A stretch of DNA of 64,000 bases from assembly GCF_020075705.1 (NCBI RefSeq), contig NZ_JAIQUM010000011.1, positions 50,272 to 114,271 of the forward strand. The letters are read 5' to 3'. This stretch comes from Metabacillus rhizolycopersici. GTDB taxonomy: Bacteria; Bacillota; Bacilli; Bacillales; Bacillaceae. How positions within the stretch are numbered: position 1 is the stretch's first letter; each line of letters starts with the position of its first letter. Shown one piece after another: positions 1 to 6,982 of the stretch. Below the pieces are notes generated by a model. The model did not search any database. It saw only the letters and a list, made by a program, of their open reading frames with translations, and was not told the DNA's origin. The translations under genes and the position numbers were made by a program.

Positions 1-1
1 A

Positions 2-493
2 CTTATTTCATCCGCTGAACGTTCAAAGGTAGATTTTATAGCAAAATGGTTAGCCGGGAATATTTGGGGTGCCGATTGGCCCTTTATTTGGGCGCTCCTC
101 CCATGGTTAGCGATTCTCATTCCCTTTACTTTATACAAAGCCAATCGATTGAATCTTCTAGGGCTAAGCGAACCTGTAGCAATTGGCGTAGGTGTATCAA
201 TCGAAAAGGAACGGATCGTATTACTGCTAACAGCTGTCGCGTTAGCTGCTTCTGCAGTTTCCGTCACAGGAGGCATTTCATTTATCGGACTAATGGCTCC
301 ACATATTGCAAAGGCTCTTGTAGGGCCTAGAAATCAGTTATTTATTCCTGTCGCCATTTTGAATGGTGGATGGTTATTATTACTTGCAGATACGATTGGA
401 CGTAATATAATTGAGCCAGACGGCATTCCCGCTGGTCTTATGGTTGCATTGATTGGTGCACCGTATTTTATGTATTTGTTATTGAAAAAATAA
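2..493 (+). CDS. FecCD-family ABC permease, 3' part
   Basis: The frame is open from the window edge, so the start lies outside. The visible 163 residues are the C-terminal part of an iron-siderophore/cobalamin permease of the FecCD (BtuC) family. The hallmarks are the late segment GGISFIGLMAPHIAKALVGP and the ending LLADTIGRNIIEPDGIPAGL, followed by IGAPYFMYLLLKK, which matches the ends of the two complete FecCD permeases further along the window. It would form half of a membrane channel with an ATPase of the FecE type; its partners are upstream of the window. A terminator follows within 70 bases, so it is the last gene of its operon. Confidence 0.93.
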   Translation, partial: LISSAERSKVDFIAKWLAGNIWGADWPFIWALLPWLAILIPFTLYKANRLNLLGLSEPVAIGVGVSIEKERIVLLLTAVALAASAVSVTGGISFIGLMAPHIAKALVGPRNQLFIPVAILNGGWLLLLADTIGRNIIEPDGIPAGLMVALIGAPYFMYLLLKK

Positions 494-555
494 GGGTAAT
501 CATAAAGGATATGTGTAACATCCGTAATCACAATAGTTAGCATTGTATATAAGAC

Positions 556-591
556 AAGAAAAGGCATCGGTTATTGACCGATGCTTTTCTT
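556..591. terminator. Terminator after the FecCD permease
   Basis: A 14-15 bp inverted repeat (AAGAAAAGGCATCGG paired with CCGATGCTTTTCTT, 7-base loop) ends in a T-rich arm on the + strand. It can also serve the opposite strand. Confidence 0.85.
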
Positions 592-601
592 ATACGCTAT
601 A

Positions 602-650
602 AGAAAAAAAAGGGAGTCCAATTCATTTACGAATTGAACTCCCTTTTTAA
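602..650 (-). terminator. Terminator of the GPH symporter gene
   Basis: A stem of about 16 bp (AGGGAGTTCAATTC and its complement, with one mismatch) is followed on the minus strand by a run of T. It lies just beyond the stop codon of the minus-strand symporter gene. Confidence 0.85.
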
Positions 651-667
651 TTTATTAATCAAAGGAC

Positions 668-2083
668 TTAATTATTGCCTTTTCTTTTTTCAGCTAAATC
701 ACTTGTAAGTTGGTTAAGACGTTGCTTCGTCAATGGATAGATGAATACTAAAATTAGGAAAACAATCAAGTAGGTGATTGCAGGTACTAAAGTACCTAGC
801 GCATAAATCCCATCAAGTGCACCTTGAGTTTGTGCCTCACGCGTTGCATCATATCCAACTGCAGCAATCGCAAACCCACCAATACCACCAGCAAGTGCTT
901 GTCCTACTTTACGTGCGAATGAATAAACAGAATAAACTGTTCCATCTTCACGTAAACCTGTTAAATATTCGTGGTAATCAATTACGTCTGTAACAAATGC
1001 CCAAACGACGATATTGAAAAATGCCATTCCAAACATTCCTAAAGCACCGACGATAATAAATTGAGTTGTCGTGATGTTTGGTAAGAAGTATAAAAGACCA
1101 TAGATAAGAGCTGCAAATAGCATCCCTACTGATGCAATTTCTTTTTTACCAAATTTCGAAACAAGTGGTTTTACTAATGGAATCGCAACAAATGTCGCAA
1201 CTGTTTGGATGATCCCTACTAAGCTTAATGCTGTAGCGTTACCAAAATAATCTTTAAATAAATATACGTTAACTGCACCAATCAGCATCATACACATCAT
1301 GAAAAGGAGTGATGCAAAAAGAATTGAGATTAATGGTTTGTTTTTCATAAGACCTTTGACTGTTGTACCCATGCCACCTTTTTTATCTGTCGCTTTACGT
1401 TCAGGTGCCACAATACGTTCAGTTGATAATTTAACACACGCCATATAACAAGCGATTGAAAGGATACCAAACATAATCGCTGCCATTAAGAATCCGTTTG
1501 CATCTGCCTTATTGTCAACAAATACAATCAATGGTCCAACTGCATTAATAATTAAACTCGCTAACATTGCTCCCATTGTTCTGAACGTTGATAAAGTCGT
1601 ACGTTCAACTGGATCGCTTGTAATAACAGATGCCATTGAACCATAAGGAATATTTACTGTACTATATAAAGTCCCCCATATGATATACGTAACAAATGCG
1701 TATGCTGCATAAAACCCATTAGACATTCCTGGAATATGCACAAACATTAATACACCCGAAATAACAAGTGGAAATGACATTCTGAAAATCCATGGTTTAA
1801 ATTTACCATGCTTACCAGACTTTCTTGTGTCAATGAAACGCCCCCACGTAATATCCGCAACAGCATCCCATAATCTAGCAATTAAAAAGAGCATTCCTAC
1901 AAACGCTGCACTAAGGCCATACACGTCTGTATAATAAACCATTAAGAATGAACTTACTAGGATGAAGAAGAAGTCATTCCCAAAATCACCAAACATATAA
2001 CCAAGTTTATCTTTCATACCAAACTTTCTAAACTCCGGGTTTTTAGCTACTGGTTCTGTAGCTTTTAGATTTGCAATACCCAT
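668..2083 (-). CDS. GPH-family (MFS_2) sugar:cation symporter
   Basis: A 471-residue, 12-helix membrane protein of the glycoside-pentoside-hexuronide:cation symporter family (XynP/YicJ/MelB type). Family signs are the opening KLGYMFGDFGNDFFF, the first cytoplasmic-loop motif RLWDAVADITWGRFIDT followed by GKHGKFKPWI, and the late YHEYLTGLREDGTVYSVYSFARKVGQA motif. Such proteins import oligosaccharides or hexuronides with H+ or Na+. The start has a good ribosome site (GGAGG, 8 bases before ATG). No glycosidase gene lies beside it, so the substrate cannot be told. The long upstream region carries three operator-like repeats, so substrate-induced control is likely. Confidence 0.88.
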   Translation of the reverse strand: MGIANLKATEPVAKNPEFRKFGMKDKLGYMFGDFGNDFFFILVSSFLMVYYTDVYGLSAAFVGMLFLIARLWDAVADITWGRFIDTRKSGKHGKFKPWIFRMSFPLVISGVLMFVHIPGMSNGFYAAYAFVTYIIWGTLYSTVNIPYGSMASVITSDPVERTTLSTFRTMGAMLASLIINAVGPLIVFVDNKADANGFLMAAIMFGILSIACYMACVKLSTERIVAPERKATDKKGGMGTTVKGLMKNKPLISILFASLLFMMCMMLIGAVNVYLFKDYFGNATALSLVGIIQTVATFVAIPLVKPLVSKFGKKEIASVGMLFAALIYGLLYFLPNITTTQFIIVGALGMFGMAFFNIVVWAFVTDVIDYHEYLTGLREDGTVYSVYSFARKVGQALAGGIGGFAIAAVGYDATREAQTQGALDGIYALGTLVPAITYLIVFLILVFIYPLTKQRLNQLTSDLAEKRKGNN

Positions 2084-2302
2084 TATTATCCCTCCATTAC
2101 TTTGAAATTGTAATTTAGTGACTCTCCGCTAAAACAACAAGAGGATGATCCACCGTAAATGTGTTTATCATTCTGATTTCCCATTTCTGAAACCCTTTTC
2201 ATAAATGGGAAAAGCTTTATTATTTATTCCTTGTACAGTTAGATATAAGGTTTGTTTCATTCATAACCCTTATCATTAATTGATTAAGCTTGTTGATTCC
2301 CA

Positions 2303-2325
2303 ATGCAAACGCTCTATTAACCGTT
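2303..2325. promoter_or_regulatory. Operator-like repeat copy 1
   Basis: AAACGCT-CTATTA-ACCGTTT: an imperfect inverted repeat of 7+7 bases around a 6-base centre, followed by ACAAA. Same layout as the copies at 2412 and 2581. Confidence 0.55.
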
Positions 2326-2411
2326 TACAAAATACCTATCTAATCTAAATTATTCAAAATCCCTTTCACGATTGGATAGAAATTTAATTAGTTGGTTTCT
2401 TTTCCAGTTTC

Positions 2412-2436
2412 CTCAAGCGATATATTAATCGCTTAC
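2412..2436. promoter_or_regulatory. Operator-like repeat copy 2 (perfect dyad)
   Basis: AAGCGAT-ATATTA-ATCGCTT is a perfect 7+7 inverted repeat around a 6-base centre. The layout suits a dimeric repressor or activator. No regulator gene is adjacent. Confidence 0.6.
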
Positions 2437-2580
2437 AAAGTAACCTTGCTTTAATAATGATCTTTATAAAACCTTAGAATCTATTATTGTATCTCGAAAT
2501 ACTTAGTAATTAGTTTGATAAACTAATTAATTACTATAGTAGTAGTTTAGCACCATTTAATTAGTTGGTCAACCGTTTTG

Positions 2581-2606
2581 TAAGCGATGTATTAACCGTT
2601 CACAAA
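2581..2606. promoter_or_regulatory. Operator-like repeat copy 3
   Basis: AAGCGAT-GTATTA-ACCGTTC followed by ACAAAATA. The right arm is degenerate, but the TATTAA centre and the trailing ACAAA are shared with the other two copies. Confidence 0.55.
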
Positions 2607-2693
2607 ATAAATCAACACTACTATCGATAGTTAGTTATCCATGCAACAACTTTCAAATGGTAAAAAAGCACAAAAATGTCGACTTAATTTTCC

Positions 2694-2817
2694 TATCTAG
2701 CTCCAGTGTCTAGCCCCTTGGGTCTACAGTCACTCAGGAATTGCAGGCAGAGAACACCCTCTATTCCTGAGCGCCTTATTTACCCCAAACTAAACAAGGC
2801 GCTTGCGCTTTTCTTAG
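2694..2817 (-). repeat. Dispersed palindromic repeat, copy 1
   Basis: Ends in AAGGCGCTTGCGCTTTTC and begins with TCTAGCTCCAG. It reads as the reverse complement of the repeats at 4308 and 32017. The family resembles the bcr-type palindromic repeats scattered in Bacillus genomes. Confidence 0.6.
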
Positions 2818-3091
2818 TGGTATTATCATTATCATTAGATAAAAGCGTGAGTTTTATCCCACATTAACAGAAAGAAAAAGGATATAAGCAAATTAGCATG
2901 CAAAACAGCATACTATAATAGGGTCACCTTTTTTCATATCTTGATAAGTGCCACCATTTTTATATTCTGTTATATCCTTTACATGGATAATCGCTCTTCA
3001 GGTGCAAGTGAGTACTTTCATTCTGATGATTGATCCATTAACAAAATTCCTATACGACTTATTTATAAAATCAATTTTAAGGAGATTTTTG

Positions 3092-4282
3092 ATGAAAAAA
3101 ACATGGTTGTTAGGATTTGGCTTTTTCAGCATTAGTATCGGATGGTCATTATATAATGGATTTGTACCATTCTTTCTTGATCATTATCTTACGAGTACGG
3201 CATTAATAGGCTTTCTGATGACGATTGATAATTATATTGCCCTTTTTCTACAACCTTACATCGGAAACCGCAGTGACCGTACAAATACACGCTTTGGTCG
3301 CCGAATGCCTTATTTGTTAATTGGTATGCCAATCGCCGCTCTATTCTTTACCCTTATTCCATTCCACACCAGTTTAGCTACATTAATCATTTTAATGGTA
3401 TGTATGAACTTATCTATGGCTATTTTCCGATCACCGACAATTGCCTTAATGCCAGATATTACTCCAGATACGAAGCGAACAAAAGCGAACGGGGTAATTA
3501 ATTTCATGGGAGGCTGCGGTGCAATTTTAGCATTTACCTTAGGCTCCTATTTATATAGTGTAGAAGAATCACTGCCATTTCTAGTAGTTTCAGCGGTTTT
3601 CTTAGTGGCTCTATTCGTTATCTTTACAAATATTAAGGAAAACCGAGATGCAATCCCCTATTCGATGACTACTTCGCCAAAAATTGACTACAAAAGGGAA
3701 TTAAATTCAACAACTGTTTTCCTATTAGCTGCCATTTTCTTTTGGTTTATTGCTATTCAAGGAATGGAAGCCTTATTTACTTTGTATGGGGTAAATGAGC
3801 TTGGCTTATCAAAGAGTGCCTCCGCATTCTCACTAGCGTTCTTTTCCTTAAGTTTTGTACTATCTTCCATACCATGTGGCTTATTGGGTGCAAAATTCGG
3901 TAAGAAAAAAATGATATTGATCGGTATCATTGGTTTAGCTTTCTCATTTATTCTCTTAAATTGGGTAGAATCAGTCTTTTATTTACGCGCTATTCTCTTA
4001 GCAGGCGGCATGTTTTGGGCATGTATTAATATCAATGCATACCCATTTATCGTTTCTACGGGGAGTGAACAAAGTTTTGGAACACGGACCGGCTTATATT
4101 ATTTCGCTTCCTCATTAGCAGCTATCATTTCCCCACCAGCTTTAGGTTTATTAATTGATTTATTTGGGTTTGGAATTTTATTTTATGCTGCTGCAGTGAG
4201 TATGCTCTTGGCACTAGCTTGTATGCTTAAAGTGAACAATAAAGAGACGCTTTCCATTTCACCTCATAAACTGAATGAATAA
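3092..4282 (+). CDS. MFS transporter, SLC45/sucrose-type
   Basis: A 396-residue protein with 12 predicted helices. I chose the ATG at 3092 because AAGGAGA lies 6-7 bases upstream and the protein then starts MKKTWLLGFGFFSISIGWSLYNG; the frame is open further upstream but shows no ribosome site. The loop GNRSDRTNTRFGRRMPYLLIG is the MFS motif A variant typical of sucrose/maltose SLC45-like and GPH-like transporters. It is divergent from the GPH symporter at 668-2083 and shares its control region, so the two may transport related sugars. No sugar-degrading enzyme is nearby. Confidence 0.82.
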   Translation: MKKTWLLGFGFFSISIGWSLYNGFVPFFLDHYLTSTALIGFLMTIDNYIALFLQPYIGNRSDRTNTRFGRRMPYLLIGMPIAALFFTLIPFHTSLATLIILMVCMNLSMAIFRSPTIALMPDITPDTKRTKANGVINFMGGCGAILAFTLGSYLYSVEESLPFLVVSAVFLVALFVIFTNIKENRDAIPYSMTTSPKIDYKRELNSTTVFLLAAIFFWFIAIQGMEALFTLYGVNELGLSKSASAFSLAFFSLSFVLSSIPCGLLGAKFGKKKMILIGIIGLAFSFILLNWVESVFYLRAILLAGGMFWACININAYPFIVSTGSEQSFGTRTGLYYFASSLAAIISPPALGLLIDLFGFGILFYAAAVSMLLALACMLKVNNKETLSISPHKLNE

Positions 4283-4307
4283 ATACTGAGGGGAAATACA
4301 TTCAGAA

Positions 4308-4425
4308 CAAAAGCGCAAGCGCCTTGATCAGCCTCGGGCAAATAAGACGCTTTTGAATAGAAGGTGTTTTTTGCCTTCAATTCAAAAGTGGCTGTAGACC
4401 CAAGAGGCAGTCAAGAATTTTATAC
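4308..4425 (+). repeat. Dispersed palindromic repeat, copy 2
   Basis: Begins AAAAGCGCAAGCGCCTTG and contains an inner inverted repeat (CTTTTGAATAGAAGG against GCCTTCAATTCAAAAG). It follows directly on the MFS gene and may act as its terminator. Same family and orientation as 32017-32180. Confidence 0.65.
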
Positions 4426-4443
4426 TTTACGCTAAACAATAAG

Positions 4444-4484
4444 AAAAGGGAAACGATTGAACACCGAACTCTCGTCTCCCTTTT
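4444..4484 (-). terminator. Terminator of the HEAT-like gene
   Basis: AAAAGGGAAACGA pairs with TCGTCTCCCTTTT across a loop of about 16 bases. It stands downstream of the minus-strand gene at 4535-4966. Confidence 0.6.
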
Positions 4485-4534
4485 CAATAGCATTCCTGTT
4501 CCCCGAGCATTTCAAATAAATCTGCTTAGCAAAC

Positions 4535-4966
4535 TTATAGATTTTTCCATACCTTTGCATATTTCTTTTGATACTTAGGGTCGTCCACTTCTTCAATTAA
4601 GCTTAATGCCTTTAGTTTGATTTCTTCATCTTTTACTTCATCATAAAGGTTTCTTAGGCCTTGAATAATATCAAAACGAACTAACGTATAATTTTTCTCA
4701 TCCAAGCAATTCATAAAGCGATTAACAAGATGATTGATTACCATTTCCTTTTGCTCAGGTCCTGCAAGACCTACTTTCCAAATCGATTGCAAACTATGTC
4801 TTGCGGTAACAAATTTTTTATCTTTTGTTACTTCCCATAATGCAGGAAAATCTTGTAGTATCCTCTTCTCTGGATCACTTTTTGCTAAATGAGAAAGGAA
4901 TTGTGCATATCTTGATCGTTTATGATTATCAGAATTGGTTAACCCTTCCACCAATTGATCCCACAC
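4535..4966 (-). pseudogene. HEAT-repeat-like protein, 5' end apparently lost
   Basis: A 143-residue helical protein of unknown function with paired-helix (HEAT-like) spacing, e.g. residues 25-60 and 80-115. The only usable start is a GTG at 4966 without a ribosome site at proper distance. The coding sense continues upstream in frame (FTKEEVDWAYEVW) to an in-frame stop near 5023, and this extension runs straight into the terminator hairpin of phnX. I infer that the true N-terminus was cut off at that junction. It could still be translated from the GTG; I do not assign a role. Confidence 0.5.
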
Positions 4967-5001
4967 TTCATATGCCCAGTCTACCTCTTCCTTTGTAAAT
5001 G

Positions 5002-5034
5002 AAAAAATCCGCCTACCTTATCATAGACGGATTT
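5002..5034 (-). terminator. Terminator of the phosphonate operon
   Basis: AAATCCG-T-CTA pairs with TAG-G-CGGATTT and runs into TTTTTTC on the minus strand, 20 bases past the phnX stop codon. Confidence 0.85.
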
Positions 5035-5054
5035 CAGTGTGAATATCAATTTGT

Positions 5055-5870
5055 TCATCTTACATTCGGTCTCTTACCTTCTGATAAAAGATGATTGATT
5101 TTCTCTATTAATTGTGAAAATTCACTCATCGATTGAATCGTAAAGTCTGCCCCACTCTGCTTAAAGGAATGATCTGTTTTGGAGATCGCGGCTTCTTGCT
5201 CTGATTCTGATAGAGCATTAAATTCATCTAAACTTAAACCCATTTCAGAGCTGCCAATAATAACGCCAACTGACCAAACGCCCGCATTAACTCCTTCTTT
5301 AATATCAGAAGTCGTGTCACCTACTTTTACGACCTTCCATGATGCCGAAAGCTTGAGTTGCTCCATATTTCGATAAATCATATAAGGATATGGTCTTCCA
5401 TAAGAATTTGTTTCATCAGGTGTAACATAAAAATCCGGACTATAGCCTTTTTTCAAAGCATTAGGAACGACGACATCCATCATCGTTTTTGTATATCCTG
5501 TTGTCGAACCAATTTTCAACCCTTGATTTCTCAATACTTGTACGGTCTCAATGACCTCCGGAATTGGATCTGTATACTCTGATAAGGAAGCCATAAGTGC
5601 TGGTTCAAATTTAGCATACAATTTTTCCACATCTTGTTCGTTAAAAGCTCTTCCGTATTTCTCTTCCCATAATGCAGAAATTCTAGGCATCGAAAGCATC
5701 TCACGAATATGATCAATTTTCAGCATCCCCATCGGAGCACGTGCTTCTTCCATCGTCACGTCAATACCAGCATTCTTAAAAATATCAATAAACACATTTA
5801 CCGGTGCAAAACATCCAAAATCAACTGCTGTCCCTGCCCAATCAAAAATTACACCTTCAACTTTATTCAT
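5055..5870 (-). CDS. phnX: Phosphonoacetaldehyde hydrolase PhnX
   Basis: 271 residues, cytosolic HAD-superfamily enzyme that cleaves phosphonoacetaldehyde to acetaldehyde and phosphate, the second step of 2-aminoethylphosphonate (AEP) breakdown. The HAD nucleophile motif FDWAGT places Asp10 as nucleophile; the Schiff-base lysine expected of this family is Lys51 in MGMLKIDHIR. The Mg-binding loop VGDTTSDIKEG lies near residue 190. The start is the ATG at 5870, which overlaps the phnW stop (ATGA), so the two genes are translationally coupled. The longer open frame upstream lies inside phnW and is not the start. Confidence 0.96.
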   Translation of the reverse strand: MNKVEGVIFDWAGTAVDFGCFAPVNVFIDIFKNAGIDVTMEEARAPMGMLKIDHIREMLSMPRISALWEEKYGRAFNEQDVEKLYAKFEPALMASLSEYTDPIPEVIETVQVLRNQGLKIGSTTGYTKTMMDVVVPNALKKGYSPDFYVTPDETNSYGRPYPYMIYRNMEQLKLSASWKVVKVGDTTSDIKEGVNAGVWSVGVIIGSSEMGLSLDEFNALSESEQEAAISKTDHSFKQSGADFTIQSMSEFSQLIEKINHLLSEGKRPNVR

Positions 5871-6961
5871 TTTGCCACCACTTTCATATATTCTTCGATA
5901 ATATTGCATAATTCCTGTATATCGTCTTCATAAATTTCACCAATATTTCCAATTCGGAATGTATCTGCATCCGTTAGCTTCCCTGGATAGATGACATATC
6001 CTCTCTCTTTGACAAAGGAATAAAAGTCTTCAAAGTTAAATCGCTCATTCGGAAAAAGGAATGTTGTAATAATTGGTGATTGCTTTTCAGCCGAGATATA
6101 CGCATGAATCCCTATTTTTTCAAGTTTTTCTCTTACTATACGATTACTATTTTGATAGCGAGCAAATCGGGCTGAAACACCACCTTCTTCAATTAATTCA
6201 TCGATCGCTTTAGAAAATGCCGCTACTACATGTGTCGGAGAAGTGTAGCGCCATTTCCCATCCTTGTCCATTTCCTTCCATTGATCAAACAAATCTAATG
6301 ACAAACTACGCGCATTTCCTTCACAACCTAAAAGTTTCTCTAATCTAGCAATAACAAACCCAAACCCAGGAACTCCTTGAATACATTTATTTGCACTGCT
6401 GATTAAATAGTCGATTTCTAGTTTAGATACATTAATATCCATTCCACCAAAGCTACTCATCGCATCGATAATCAGCGTTTTTCCATATTCCTTCGATAGT
6501 TTTGCAATCATTTCAATCGGATTTAAAATTCCTGTCGTTGTTTCACAATGAACCATAACAATATGTGTAATCTTTCTATCTTCTTCTAAAATGTCTCTTA
6601 TTTCATTTTCATTTGGATAATCATTGTATTCTACACGATATTCCATATGATTTAATCCAATATATTTGGCCATTTTCACAACGCGTTCACCATATGCACC
6701 GTTCGTTACAATAAGGACTTTATCATTCATTCCTATAGACGTAGTCATGACAGATTCAACAGCGAATGATCCGCTTCCTTGCATAAGAACAACGGTATAT
6801 TCCTCTTTTGTAGCAGACGCAATTTCAAGAAGCTGTGCTCTAATTTTTTGTGTAATCTCTTTATAGTCATGATCCCAAGTACATCGGTCTAAGAGCATTT
6901 CCTCTTTAACTGCACTTGTAGTTGTTAATGGACCTGGTGTTAAAAGTTTATAAGTATTCAT
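5867..6961 (-). CDS. phnW: 2-aminoethylphosphonate-pyruvate transaminase PhnW
   Basis: 364 residues; PLP enzyme (class V aminotransferase) that moves the amino group of AEP to pyruvate, giving phosphonoacetaldehyde and alanine. It opens MNTYKLLTPGPLTTT, typical of the family, and carries the PLP-lysine region DYLISSANKCIQGVPGFGF. The ATG at 6961 is preceded by GGAAGGA; an ATG 18 bases upstream gives an unneeded extension. It lies 20 bases after the transport gene and overlaps phnX by 4 bases. Confidence 0.96.
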   Translation of the reverse strand: MNTYKLLTPGPLTTTSAVKEEMLLDRCTWDHDYKEITQKIRAQLLEIASATKEEYTVVLMQGSGSFAVESVMTTSIGMNDKVLIVTNGAYGERVVKMAKYIGLNHMEYRVEYNDYPNENEIRDILEEDRKITHIVMVHCETTTGILNPIEMIAKLSKEYGKTLIIDAMSSFGGMDINVSKLEIDYLISSANKCIQGVPGFGFVIARLEKLLGCEGNARSLSLDLFDQWKEMDKDGKWRYTSPTHVVAAFSKAIDELIEEGGVSARFARYQNSNRIVREKLEKIGIHAYISAEKQSPIITTFLFPNERFNFEDFYSFVKERGYVIYPGKLTDADTFRIGNIGEIYEDDIQELCNIIEEYMKVVAK

Positions 6962-6982
6962 TTCCTTCCACTCCCTCATGAT

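Larger units (their letters stand above)
2084..3091. promoter_or_regulatory. Divergent control region of two sugar-type transporters
   Basis: About 1 kb without a gene. It holds three related operator-like repeats (2303-2325, 2412-2436, 2581-2606), a 33-base near-perfect palindrome at 2504-2536 (TAGTAATTAGTTT and complement), two copies of TTTAATTAGTTGGT (near 2383 and 2554), a dispersed palindromic repeat (2694-2817) and a GATAAT-rich stretch at 2821-2840 that resembles a weak Fur-type site. Promoters for both flanking transporters must lie here; I could not assign -35/-10 boxes with confidence. Confidence 0.6.

Noticed and set aside
46..330. 94-codon frame overlapping the FecCD permease fragment
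   Set aside because: Shadow of the permease frame; arginine/serine-rich, no family features.
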